Notes: generated from the sequence alone by a model not told the origin. A stretch of 64,000 bases of DNA from CAVVSQ01 sp963848825 (GCA_963848825.1 CAWKFA010000002.1:682001-746000); one strand, 5' to 3'. Numbered from the stretch's first letter, positions 16,945 to 25,712 are shown. Made by a program: numbers and translations.

Positions 16945-18226
16945 ATGCTCCAAGACCGTCTTGCCGAGTACCTCTACTCGGAAATATGCCAGATCCCGCT
17001 GATCGATCCCCATTCCCACATCAACCCGCACCGGCCGACTTCGCGGACGCTCGAGGACATTCTCGGCTATCACTATTACACCGAGCTGGCCCATTCCGTC
17101 GGCATGCCCAAATCGGCGATTGGCCAGGACGTGGCGCCGCGCGATCGGGTGCGGGCCATCCTCGGCTACATGGTCCAGTTCGACAATACCGTGCAATACA
17201 CCTGGTTCTTGGAGATCGCCCGGGCCTTCTTTCAATTTCAGGGGGACCGCATCACGCCAGCGGACTGCACCTGGCTATGCGACGCCGCGGAAAAGGTGAT
17301 GGCCCGGCCCGATTATGAACAATGGGTGCTCGAGCGCTCGAACATCGAAAAGGTTTTCCTGACGAACGACTTCGACGATCCGCTCGAAGGCTTCAACACC
17401 GCGCGTTACATCCCCTGTCTGCGCACGGACGATCTGGTCTTTCATCTGGATAAGGCCGAGGTCCGTCAGCGCCTGGCCCAGTCGGCGGGCGTCGAGGTGG
17501 GCGACAACGCGAGCGTGACCGAAGCGCTTGCCAAACTCTTTGACCACTTCAAACGCAAGGGTGCGCGTGCTGCGCCATTTCACTACCGCCTGATTTTCAG
17601 CCGGACCCGTCGACCTCGGTCGCCCTGTTTGAAGAGGCGCTCAGCGAAGTAATCGGCACGGCGCAGCCGAGCGCCGAGGCCCGCGCCCAGGTGGCCAACG
17701 GCATGTTCCTGCGTCTCGTCCAGCAATGCCGGGCCCACAAGCTGCCGTTCGACCTCATGATCGGCGTGGTGCGGCGCGTCTATGAACATGGCGTCTACCA
17801 GGGCCAGGACCTTTACGACCAGCGCACTTCGCTCATTCAATATGCGCTCTCTTCAACGCGTTCCCGGACGTCACTTTTTGCGTATCGGTCCTGTCCAGCG
17901 TACAGAACCAGGAGCTGGCGAGCTTCAGCTGGATTTTTCCCAATGTTATCACCAGCGGTCACTGGTGGTATTCGAACATTCCGGCATTTGTGCAACACGA
18001 TTGCCGGGCCCGCCTCCAGGCTGTCCCCAAGACGAAACAACTTGGTTACTACAGCGATATGTATAAGCTGGAATTCGGGCTGCCGAAATACAACATGTAC
18101 CGGCGGATTCTGGCGCAAATCCTGGCGGACGACTTTGTCAAGCCGCGCGTGTTCACGGAAACCCAGGCCATCAACATGGCGCGCCTGTTGCTTCGCGAAA
18201 ACGTTCAGCGCATCTTCAACGTGTAA
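16945..18226 (+). pseudogene. uxaC: Glucuronate isomerase-like (UxaC family), two frameshifts
   Basis: ATG 16945 (MLQDRLAEYLYSEICQIPLI) is followed by the metal-binding DPHSHINPHRP and LEDILGYHYYTELAHSVGM, as in uronate isomerases. Frame changes lie near 17585 (to PDPSTSVALFEEALSEVIGT) and 17850 (to FNAFPDVTFCVSVLSSVQNQ). The C-terminus ITSGHWWYSNIPAF ... LLRENVQRIFNV matches the family end. Restored length is ~427 residues. UxaC interconverts D-glucuronate and D-fructuronate, but planctomycete relatives may act on other uronates. The stop TAA is shared with the palindrome at 18224. Confidence 0.8.
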
Positions 18227-18328
18227 CAGCCCGTTGAAAAAGGGGTCAGACCCCCTTGAAGCGAACAGAGCTTTCAACGTTTTTGCAGGGTGCTGAAGGG
18301 GTCTGACCCCTTTTTCATCGGGCTGTTA
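18224..18328. repeat. Composite palindromic element, type 1 arms (CAGCCCGTTG)
   Basis: The arms are TAACAGCCCGTTGAAAAAGG and the inverse (with CATCGGGCTGTTA), each with a GGGGTCAGACCCC-type core, around a 42-base spacer. It lies exactly between convergent uxaC and rlmN. Its left TAA is the uxaC stop and its right end supplies the rlmN stop, so it probably acts as a two-way terminator. Confidence 0.85.
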
Positions 18329-19369
18329 AGCATTGGCAGATTGCTTCTGCCGCGCCAGCTGGCCACAGGCCGCGGCGATGTCGGCTCCCAGCGAGTAGCG
18401 AATCGTCACCACGAAACCGGCGGCTATCAAGGCGTCCGCGAAGATGCGCCGCGCTGCCGGCGGCGTGCCGCGTAAAGTTGGCGCCTCGGCAATCGGATTG
18501 TAAGGGATCAGATTGATATGCACCGGCAAGTCGCGCAAATAGTTAATTAGCGCGTCCAGGTCTTGCTCGGCATCGTTCACGCCGTCAAAAAGCACATATT
18601 CGATCATCAACGGCCGCCGCATAATTGTCGTCACGCGTGCCAATGCATCGCGCAATACGTCCAGTGGAAAGCGACGTGCCAGGGGTATCAGGCTGGCGCG
18701 CGTTTCCTGGCGGGCACTGTGCAGGCTGAGGGCCAGGCCCAGGCGCGGAAACCGTTCGGCACAGCGCACCATGGCGTCCGGGATGCCCACGGTCGAAAGC
18801 ACGACCCGTCCCGGCGCGAGGTCAAAGCATGACGGCGCGGTCAGCACCTCGATTGCCGCGTACACCTCCGCTTCATTGTGCAGGGGTTCGCCCATGCCCA
18901 TGAAGACGACATTACGAACCGACCGCTCTTCCGGACCAAGCAGACGATTGGCCTGAATGACCTGGTCGAGTATTTCGTCGCGCGTGAGATTGGCCGCCAG
19001 TCCCATGTAACCGGTGGCACAGAACGCGCAGCGGGCCGCACACCCCGCTTGCGACGACACGCATAGCGAGGTGCGTCCTGACGCAATGCGCAAGATGACC
19101 GATTCGATGCCATGACCGGCCGAGGTGCGCCAGATCAATTTGCTCGCCCCATCCACCCGCGAATCATGCCGGCTGTCCAGCTCCAGGGAGTGAAACGCCA
19201 CCGCGGACGCGAAAGCGGCATACTGCGCGGGGTGCAGCTGTGCCAGCGAATCCTCGGCCGAACAGTGTTTCTTGTAGAAGGCATTGCGCAGCTGACGCAG
19301 GTGCTCGGGGCTCACGCGCAGCTCCGCGCGGAGGCGTGCAATGGCCCGGCTATCGTGGATGCTAATCAT
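18326..19369 (-). CDS. rlmN: 23S rRNA/tRNA adenine C2-methyltransferase RlmN
   Basis: 347 residues, complete. The radical-SAM cluster motif CAARCAFCATG (CxxxCxxC) follows the CVSSQAGC block. The S-adenosylmethionine-binding MGMGEP is present, and the C-terminal methylation cysteine lies in IAAACGQL. RlmN methylates A2503 of 23S rRNA and A37 of some tRNAs through a methyl-cysteine intermediate. The stop lies in the palindrome at 18224. Several ATG options exist; the longest frame begins MISIHDSRAIARLRAELRVS and has a normal length. Confidence 0.9.
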   Translation of the reverse strand: MISIHDSRAIARLRAELRVSPEHLRQLRNAFYKKHCSAEDSLAQLHPAQYAAFASAVAFHSLELDSRHDSRVDGASKLIWRTSAGHGIESVILRIASGRTSLCVSSQAGCAARCAFCATGYMGLAANLTRDEILDQVIQANRLLGPEERSVRNVVFMGMGEPLHNEAEVYAAIEVLTAPSCFDLAPGRVVLSTVGIPDAMVRCAERFPRLGLALSLHSARQETRASLIPLARRFPLDVLRDALARVTTIMRRPLMIEYVLFDGVNDAEQDLDALINYLRDLPVHINLIPYNPIAEAPTLRGTPPAARRIFADALIAAGFVVTIRYSLGADIAAACGQLARQKQSANA

Positions 19370-19448
19370 GGCGCAACCGACCTCTCACCGCGTAGTTTGC
19401 TTTGCTACAGTCGTCTCACTTCCCCATTATTCCCCAGAGACGATCATC

Positions 19449-19895
19449 ATGAAAGCGCTTTCCGTTTCCCAGCCCTGGGCGCAACTCCTCATTCTTGGCC
19501 TCAAGCAGTATGACGTGCGCCGCTGGCAAGCCAAATTTCGCGGTCCGTTGCTCATTCATGCCAGCAAGGGATTTTCGGAAGCGGCACGCCGCCTTTGCCG
19601 GGAGCAACCCTATCGCCAGCTACTGGCCGGCGCCGGCATCAACTCGACAGCCGATCTTCCCACCGGCGCCCTGATCGGCACGGTCCAGCTGGAGGATTGC
19701 CTTGCCACCGATCAGCTGCGCTACGAGCGGGCCGACCCGGCGGAGCTGGCACTCGGTGATTTCCGGCACGGCTACTGGGCGTGGAAACTAACCCAGCCGC
19801 AAGCGTTCGCCGTGCCCATTCCCTTCTCCGGTGTTTTATGGATGTTCGACGTGGCGGATGCGCTCGTAGCCCATGCGCCACCCGCGGCCAAGTAG
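19449..19895 (+). CDS. ASCH domain protein
   Basis: ATG 19449, 148 codons. MKALSVSQPWAQLLILGLKQ, then RRWQAKFRGPLLIHASKGF and GALIGTVQLEDC, are the diagnostic blocks of the ASCH (PUA-related) fold, an RNA- or nucleotide-binding beta barrel. Phages and prophages often carry ASCH genes near ParB-like and modification genes. It is the first gene of a same-strand run: ParB-like follows after 40 bases. It may bind modified nucleic acid or a nucleotide precursor, but no activity can be read from sequence. Confidence 0.85.
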   Translation: MKALSVSQPWAQLLILGLKQYDVRRWQAKFRGPLLIHASKGFSEAARRLCREQPYRQLLAGAGINSTADLPTGALIGTVQLEDCLATDQLRYERADPAELALGDFRHGYWAWKLTQPQAFAVPIPFSGVLWMFDVADALVAHAPPAAK

Positions 19896-19935
19896 CCGTA
19901 CCGGTCATTTACCTCTTCTTTATGAGCAGCTGGTC

Positions 19936-20502
19936 ATGAAACACAGCAAATTCCGCATCGTGGAACACGTAAAAGTCCGGGCGGGCGAACTGGTACCTCA
20001 TGAGCTCAACCCGCGCCGCCACTCCGCCGAGCAGAAACAGGCCCTCGCCGATCTCTATGACGAGATTGGCTTCGCGCGTTCCGTCCTTGCCTACCGTTTG
20101 CCCGATGGCAGGCTCAAACTCATCGACGGCCACCTGCGCCAGTCCATGGACCCCGACATGGTAATCGAGGTCGAGGTCCTGGACGTGAACGATGAAGAAG
20201 CACGCAAATTGCTCCTCTCCTCGATCCCCTGGCACGGCTGGCAGACTATGACGACCGCTGCCTGCGGCAACTCATCGACTTGACCGAGTCTTCCTCCAAC
20301 AGCTTGAACGCGCTCTGGGCAGGTCTTTACCAGCGCGATGACGAGGTGAAAAGAGAGGTGGCGGAACAGGTTCGAAAAAGCAGAGAGGTGATTCCCGCGT
20401 CCTTTCTGGTGCTGATCGAATGCGCTGCCGAGGAGGAGCAGGTGGCGCTGACTGCGGCGCTTTACCGCCGAGGGCTTTACGTGCCGTGCGCTCACCACTT
20501 GA
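19936..20502 (+). pseudogene. ParB/sulfiredoxin-like nuclease-domain protein, two compensating frameshifts
   Basis: ATG 19936. ELVPHELNPRRHSAEQKQAL and LPDGRLKLIDGHLRQSM carry the ParB N-terminal pattern, with GHLR in the place of the GxRR loop. The frame changes near 20233 (to LARLADYDDRCLRQLIDLTE) and back at 20484; with both corrected it ends RALTT at TGA 20500-20502, giving 189 codons. One loss and one gain of a base leave the net frame unchanged. ParB-fold proteins of this kind occur next to phage terminases and DNA-modification genes. It precedes the ATPase/GNAT gene by 35 bases. Confidence 0.75.
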
Positions 20503-20537
20503 CGCCTTGTCCACGAACTCACTCGCCAGGAAAGCCC

Positions 20538-21641
20538 ATGAAAATAACCATCACCACGCCCATCGCGGAAACGCCACGCGTCCTTCAGGTTCGCGGCCTC
20601 TTCGATTTGCCGGCAACCACCATCTCTCAGGTGGAATGGGACATCGACTTGCCGCTCCACGAAAAGTCCTGGAACGTTGGCCTGATCGTTGGGCCTTCCG
20701 GCTGCGGCAAAACCACCGTGGCGCAGGCCTTATGGCCCACGCGCCCGCTCACGGCATCTTGGCCGACCGAGCGCTGCATCCTGGATGGCTTTCCCGAGCA
20801 GACATCCATCAAGGAGCTGACAGAAGTCTTGTGCTCGGTCGGCTTCGCGTCGCCAACCGCCTGGCTCAGGCCTTTTCATGTGCTCAGCACGGGCCAACAA
20901 TTCCGGGCCAACCTGGCGCGCCTGATCGCCACCAGCGCACTTGCCAGCGAACCGCGTCTGCCGCTTGTTGTCGACGAGTTCACTTCCGTCGTGGATCGCA
21001 CGGTCGCCAGGCTTGGCTCGGCCGCACTGGCGCGGCACGATCCTGCGCCAGGAGCTTTCAGTTCGTCGCCATTTCCTGTCATGAGGACATTGAAGCATGG
21101 CTCCAGCCCGATTGGGTGTTCCGGCCCGCCGAGCAACAGTTTACCTGGAGGTCGCTTCAGCGACGCCCGGCGCTTAACTTGCGAATCGTTCGCTGTCGAC
21201 CATCGGCGTGGCGCTTATTCGCACCGCATCACTATTTGAACGGGGCCCTGGCGTGCAATGCCACCTGTTTTCTCGCTTACTGGCAGTCGCGACCCGTGGC
21301 CTTTTCGGCATGGCTACCTTTTTTCGGGCCTGGTCCACTGACGCGTCGCGAGCATCGCACGGTCACTTTGCCCGATTTTCAGGGGGTGGGTATTGGCAAT
21401 GCCCTCTCGGCGACGATTGCGTCGATGTGGAAGGCCATGGGCTATCGGGCAGTCAGCACCACCTCCCATCCCGCGCCGATGCGCGCCCGGTGCGCGTCGC
21501 CGTCTATGGCACATGCATCGGCCGCCCTCGTTCGGCAATGGCGGCGACCAACGCCGGCACGCCGGCGCCCGCCTGACAGCCGGCTTCACGTATGTCGGGC
21601 CTGCCATGAACCTCCAGCAAGCAAAGGGGCTATGTCGATGA
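20538..21641 (+). pseudogene. ABC-type ATPase fused to a GNAT (Mom-like) acyltransferase, frameshifted
   Basis: ATG 20538 (AGGAAA upstream). N-terminal ABC ATPase: Walker A VGPSGCGKTTVAQ (~residues 56-64), signature LSTGQQFRANLARL, Walker B and D-loop PLVVDEFTSVVDRTVARL. After a frame change near 21045 comes the switch His in FVAISCHEDIEAW. The GNAT domain follows: FAPHHYLNGALACNATCFLA, WQSRPVAFSAW, and the acetyl-CoA motif LPDFQGVGIGNALSATIASM. A second change near 21500 leads to RLTAGFTYVGPAMNLQQAKG and TGA 21639-21641. The stop overlaps the next start (ATGA). No membrane partner is present, so it is not a transporter. The ATPase probably drives or gates the acyl transfer; a DNA-modification role is inferred from GNAT type and neighbours. 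Confidence 0.75.
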
Positions 21642-22130
21642 ACGCACCCGTGGCAGAAAGTCCAGGCGGCGATCCTCGCCGGCTTACCGCCGAGCTGGAA
21701 GGCCAGATTCTCGCGGCCATACGCGCGGGCGGTTTTCCGCACGTGGCGGCGGCGGCCTTTGGGGTGCCTCCCCGTCTGTTGCGCAAGTGGCTGCGGCGGC
21801 GAAGTAAGGGGGACGTCGCTAACAGCTTTGGGCACAAGGTGGCCCAGGCGCAAGCCACCGCACGCCTGGCAGCCGAAATGCAAATGCACGAGAAGGACCC
21901 GCGTCTTTGGCTGCGCGGGCCCCGGCAGGGAAACACCCGACGCCATCGGCTGGACGACCTTTGTCCGGCCGCAGCTGATCAAGGCCGAGACCGTCGACCT
22001 GCCGATGGCACCGGGCTTTCTGCAGCTGATCGCGACTTTGCAGGCGGCGCTGGCACCCTACCCGGAAGCACTCCAGGCCGTGACGCGGGCCATGGCCGGC
22101 AGGAAGGAACCTCCCCGGCAACTACTTTGA
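21632..22130 (+). pseudogene. HTH protein, terminase-small-subunit-like, one frameshift
   Basis: ATG 21632 (AAAGGGG upstream) or 21638, overlapping the ATPase/GNAT stop. LTAELEGQILAAIRAGGFPH, then VAAAAFGVPPRLLRKWLRR, is a helix-turn-helix. The family block EMQMHEKDPRLWLRGPG is followed, after a change near 21925, by GRETPDAIGWTTFVRPQLIK. It ends at 22130. Small proteins with 'KDP..WL.HGPG.E' occur next to phage terminases and in planctomycete mobile regions. It is probably the DNA-recognition (small terminase) partner of the TerL-type enzyme, but here TerL lies 12 kb upstream. Confidence 0.65.
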
Positions 22131-22196
22131 AATTCCGACGTGCCAAAGGCACAATGCGACCAAGCCCCAATGAGATAGCACAGCCAAGGAGCCGCC

Positions 22197-22379
22197 ATGA
22201 TACTCGCCAATTTTTTGGTCAAGATCGAGATTCCCGACTGGATGAATGAGGCCGAACAGGACGCCATGCTGGAGGCGCTCGACAAGTGCGACTTCAAGAA
22301 ACATCTGCACGGCAGTGCCCGCAAAGTGCTGACCCGAACCAAGCGTTTGAGCCTCAGCGAGATCAAAATCGAGGACTGA
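22197..22379 (+). CDS. Small acidic hypothetical protein
   Basis: ATG 22197 with CAAGGAG 5 bases upstream; 60 codons. It is helical and charged: WMNEAEQDAMLEALDKCDFK, then KKHLHGSARKVLTRTKRLSL. No family is recognised. It ends 1 base before the next start and so is probably translated with it. Its place in the ParB-ATPase/GNAT run suggests an accessory role. Confidence 0.6.
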   Translation: MILANFLVKIEIPDWMNEAEQDAMLEALDKCDFKKHLHGSARKVLTRTKRLSLSEIKIED

Positions 22380-22380
22380 G

Positions 22381-22617
22381 ATGCCCGAGCTTTGCCTCCA
22401 TTGCGAACAATCGCCCCGAGAAAACTACCTGCGCCTGTGCAATCGTTGCGCCGGCCAGCGCGGCCTGCGCCGCCTGTACCGTAAAACCCCCAGCTGGACG
22501 CGCGAGCGCGATGCCCGCGTTCAGGCCCTGGTGGAAAAGGCCAAACGCCAAGAGCCCCTCTTTAGCGAGGAAATGCACCATGAAGGAACACCGCCTCCAA
22601 CCCTGTCCCGGTCCTGA
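22381..22617 (+). CDS. Small zinc-ribbon protein
   Basis: ATG 22381; 78 codons. Two Cys pairs (LCLHC, residues ~4-8, and LCNRCAGQRG, ~20-30) form a treble-clef or ribbon-like site. A basic helix follows (LRRLYRKTPSWTRERDARVQ). Such proteins often bind nucleic acid. The last 13 codons overlap the next gene. Confidence 0.6.
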   Translation: MPELCLHCEQSPRENYLRLCNRCAGQRGLRRLYRKTPSWTRERDARVQALVEKAKRQEPLFSEEMHHEGTPPPTLSRS

Positions 22618-22897
22618 CGACGACCTTCGCGATTTCAGCCACGCGGCCGGCGCTGCCGACTCCGGCGGCGCGGCCCCGTCCAGCATGCTGGATGTGTGCC
22701 GTTGCCCAAAATGTGATGGTCCGATGACGCTGCGCCAGGGCAAGCACAAACCTTATTTTCAATGCCAGTGTGTGCTCAAGCCGGCCGCTATATCTCAAAC
22801 AAAAGATGGTCCCGATCGCGCATGTGCGCAAATAGCTGAAAAGCCGTCTCCCGCAGCGCCTCAAACGGCCCTGCCGCTGGCCCACAGTCCTGGATGA
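22580..22897 (+). CDS. Small Cys-pair protein, 3' end antisense to methyltransferase gene
   Basis: ATG 22580 with AGCGAGGAAA upstream; 105 codons. A zinc ribbon (VCRCPKCDGPMTLRQGKHKP, then FQCQC) lies in the middle. The last ~36 codons run antisense over the 3' end of the methyltransferase gene at 22788, which is unusual, and this part may be non-conserved. It could be an artefact of a lost stop codon after CQC. Confidence 0.5.
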   Translation: MKEHRLQPCPGPDDDLRDFSHAAGAADSGGAAPSSMLDVCRCPKCDGPMTLRQGKHKPYFQCQCVLKPAAISQTKDGPDRACAQIAEKPSPAAPQTALPLAHSPG

Positions 22898-24009
22898 TCT
22901 GGCGAATCGTGCGCACGCCGTTGACCATTTCGAATAGTTGAACCTCGGGCCCGCTCAGGGTGAATTCATGGGTAAAGCGCCGCAGCCTGGCGGGAACGAC
23001 CCGTGGCGGGGGCCCAGGGTTCTATCACTTCAACCGGCACCCGCAGATGGGGCACATACGATAGCCAGGGGGCGTCGACGCCGTTGTCCGAAAAATCCAC
23101 CTCAATCTCGCGCCGGTCCCGTTCCGGATGGCACAACAGGAAAGCATGCGTCCCCAGCGCCTGGCTCAGCATTTCCACGAGGTGCCATTGGTCCGCCAGT
23201 GGCAACCTCGCGGCCAGCGAATATATGCCAAGTCCGGGCGGAATCAGGGCAGCGATGGAATAGCTGTGCCTTTCGAGCCAGTCCTGAAAATGCAGCCCAT
23301 TATCCGCGGCCAGTGCCAGCACTTGCTTTACCGAATAGGCCCGGTCGCTGGGATGAAGGAATGTATCCACCACGCCACCGTCGAAATTCAAATCCGGGGC
23401 TGTTCGCAAATAGGCCTTTACGTGGTGCCACGGCGGCAAGGAAGCGAGCGTTTCACGCACGAGAGAGACACCGTCGGCCGTTTGTTTGACACCGAGCAAA
23501 CGAAACGCCTCCTGCATCATGTAAACGCCGAACCGGTTATACCAACCGTAGACCATGATGCTCATGACGCCGTGCGGCAGCAACACCTTCTTGAGCTGGC
23601 GCAGCCCGGCGCCGGGGTCGGGCAAGTGATGAAGCACCCCCGAGGAGACGATCAGATCAAATTGCTCGCCGAGCGTTTCGATGTCCAGCAAGCTCAAGCA
23701 TTCGAGACGTAGGTTGGCCAGCCCATGTTTGTCCTTGAGAAATGTTTGGTGATCGAGGGCGGCCTGGGAAACATCGACGCCGACGACAGTACATTCCGGA
23801 TTGCGAAACGCGTACCGGGCCGCTTGCACGGTCCCGCAGCCAGCGACCAGGATGTTCAGCCTGGCCGGCTCAACCGCGCGCGGCCATAGCTTCCTGCGAA
23901 ACAAGGAAGGATCGGACCGATCGAAGGTCCCGGCCCGCATCTCCTCCTGCAAATCGGTGACGGGGCTTGGATAGATCCAGTTCTCGTATTGTTCGCGCAC
24001 CTTGTCCAT
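22788..24009 (-). pseudogene. SAM-dependent methyltransferase with C-terminal PqqD-like tail, one frameshift
   Basis: ATG 24009 (MDKVREQYENWIYPSPVTDL). Class I methyltransferase: motif I ILVAGCGTVQAARYA, motif II VVGVDVSQAAL, then FDLIVSSGVLHHLPDPGAGL. The C-terminal part (YSVKQVLALAADNGLHFQDW, then LLCHPERDRREIEVDFSDNG) continues after a change near 22985 as HEFTLSGPEVQLFEMVNGVR and ends at TAG 22788-22790. A paralogue with the same layout is at 45215-46419. Substrate unknown. It converges on the zinc-ribbon genes. Confidence 0.8.
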
Positions 24010-24116
24010 CGGTAGCTCGCTGGGATTCAACGCCAGGGACGACAGGATGGGTGGCCGCGCATGCCTGTCCGGCTACTATATCCCCACACCACCAACCCCC
24101 GTCAAGGAGTTTGCAT

Positions 24117-25598
24117 ATGACTACAGCGGCACCCAGCAAGCCCAAGACCGTCAAAGCGCCCAAGGTCAAGGATCAACCGCTTTTCATCGGCGGCAAATGG
24201 CTCGACAGCGTCTCCGGCAAAACCTTCCCCGCGATCAACCCGGCCACCGGCGGCACCATCTGCCAGGTTGCTGAAGGGGACAGGACGGACATCGACCTGG
24301 CCGTCAAGGCGGCCCGCAAGGCCCTGGAGTCCAGTTCCTGGAAGAAAATGGACGCGGCGGATCGTGGACGCCTGCTGGCCAAGCTCGCCGACGCGGTCGA
24401 AAAGGAGGCGCCCGAGCTGGCGGCCATCGAGTCGCTCAATTGCGGCAAGACGATTCGCGATTCGCTGGGCGACTTGCAAGGGACCGTCAACACGCTGCGC
24501 TACTATGCCGGCTGGGCGGACAAGATCGAAGGGCGCACCGTGCCCGTGCGCGGCAATTTCTTGAGCTATACCCTGCGGCAGCCGGTCGGCGTCGTCGGCC
24601 AGATTATCCCCTGGAACTTTCCGCTCTTGATGTTGGCCTGGAAGTGGGGCCCGGCACTGGCGTGCGGCAACACCATTGTCATGAAGCCCGCGGAGCAATC
24701 GCCGCTCACCGCCCTGCGCATCGCCGCCATCGCCCAGGAAGTTGGCTTTCCCGACGGCGTCATCAATATGATTCCCGGCTACGGCGAGACGGCCGGTGCG
24801 GCCCTGGTCGCTCATCCCGACGTCGACAAGATCGCCTTCACCGGCCATGTCGATACCGCCAAGATCATTCAGAAGTCGGCGGCCGACACCCTGAAACGCG
24901 TCACTTTTGAGCTCGGCGGCAAAAGCCCCAACGTCATCTTCGCGGATGCCGACATGGACGCGGCCGTCGCCGGCGCCTTTCACGCGATCTATTTCCATGG
25001 CGGCCAATGCTGCACCGCCGGCAGCCGTCTCTTCGTGGAAGAGAAGATTCACAAGGACTTCGTCGCCCAGCTGGCCGAGAAGGTCAAGAAACGCCGTGTT
25101 GGCGACCCGCTGGATGACGCCACCGAACAGGGCCCGCAAGTATCGCAGGAGCAACTGGACAAGATTCTTGGCTACGTGAAGATCGGTCAAGAACAGGGCG
25201 GCCGCCTGGTCGCCGGCGGCCGCCGTGTCGGCGATAAGGGCTATTTCGTCGAGCCGACGATTTTCGACGACGTCCGCGACGACATGACGATCGCCAAGGA
25301 CGAGATCTTTGGCCCGGTCGTCAGCGTGCTGCCCTTCAAAAGCCTGGATGAAGTCATCGAGCGGGCCAACCGCACCCACTACGGCCTGGCCGCCGCGATC
25401 TGGACCAAAGATATCGACAAGGCCCACACCTACGCCCGCGAAGTCAAGGCCGGCACCGTCTGGGTCAACTGCTACCATGTCGTCGATACGACAACACCGT
25501 TCGGAGGTTTCAAAATGTCCGGCCTGGGCCGTGAAAACGGCGAGGCCGCCCTGGAACATTACACCGAAACCAAGACGGTCACCATTAAGTTGGGTTAA
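24117..25598 (+). CDS. NAD(P)-dependent aldehyde dehydrogenase
   Basis: 493 residues, complete; AAGGAG at 24104. Rossmann region WNFPLLMLAWKWGPALACGN and KPAEQSPLTAL; general base Glu in VTFELGGKSPNV; catalytic Cys in HGGQCCTAGSRLF; C-terminal EIFGPVVSVLPF and PFGGFKMSGLGRENG. It oxidises aldehydes to acids; the sequence is close to betaine/retinal-type ALDHs. The actual substrate is not evident from neighbours. It is divergent from the methyltransferase and ends in a strong hairpin at 25606. Confidence 0.95.
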   Translation: MTTAAPSKPKTVKAPKVKDQPLFIGGKWLDSVSGKTFPAINPATGGTICQVAEGDRTDIDLAVKAARKALESSSWKKMDAADRGRLLAKLADAVEKEAPELAAIESLNCGKTIRDSLGDLQGTVNTLRYYAGWADKIEGRTVPVRGNFLSYTLRQPVGVVGQIIPWNFPLLMLAWKWGPALACGNTIVMKPAEQSPLTALRIAAIAQEVGFPDGVINMIPGYGETAGAALVAHPDVDKIAFTGHVDTAKIIQKSAADTLKRVTFELGGKSPNVIFADADMDAAVAGAFHAIYFHGGQCCTAGSRLFVEEKIHKDFVAQLAEKVKKRRVGDPLDDATEQGPQVSQEQLDKILGYVKIGQEQGGRLVAGGRRVGDKGYFVEPTIFDDVRDDMTIAKDEIFGPVVSVLPFKSLDEVIERANRTHYGLAAAIWTKDIDKAHTYAREVKAGTVWVNCYHVVDTTTPFGGFKMSGLGRENGEAALEHYTETKTVTIKLG

Positions 25599-25605
25599 GC
25601 AGCCA

Positions 25606-25636
25606 GGCGAGCGGGCCATAGGATGGCCCGCTCGCC
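25606..25636 (+). terminator. Long GC-rich hairpin after the aldehyde dehydrogenase
   Basis: GGCGAGCGGGCCAT (25606-25619) pairs perfectly with ATGGCCCGCTCGCC (25623-25636), followed by ATTCTCTTTA. The T-run is poor but the stem is very strong. Confidence 0.65.
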
Positions 25637-25712
25637 ATTCTCTTTACCAAACGATGCATTTCCTGGCTTATGAGGGGGGCGGGTAAGCAAACTTGCTGGC
25701 CATGCCCGGGCC
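25634..25712 (-). pseudogene. 3' fragment of a ferredoxin/MBL-fold hydrolase gene
   Basis: The minus strand reads PGHGQQVCLPAPLISQEMHR, then LVKRMASG. This is nearly the same as the last ~28 residues of the MBL-fold protein at 39707-40579 (PGHGQHVCLPAAAMSQEMDR). Only this tail remains, fused to unrelated sequence upstream, so it is a duplicated and broken copy. Confidence 0.7.

Noticed and set aside
20420..22249. A 609-residue open frame through the ATPase/GNAT and HTH genes
   Set aside because: Only parts of it (GNAT middle and HTH start) are coding; the rest is out of frame with the ATPase and with the HTH protein's end.
8754..22897. One continuous prophage from terminase to the zinc-ribbon genes
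   Set aside because: DUF1559, uxaC and rlmN between 15.9 and 19.4 kb are host genes with their own terminators, and no integrase or attachment repeats were found; two separate remnants or a rearrangement fit better.
24102..25619. A 505-residue open frame antisense to the aldehyde dehydrogenase
   Set aside because: It mirrors a G+C-rich real gene, has no motifs, and the plus strand carries a complete conserved enzyme.
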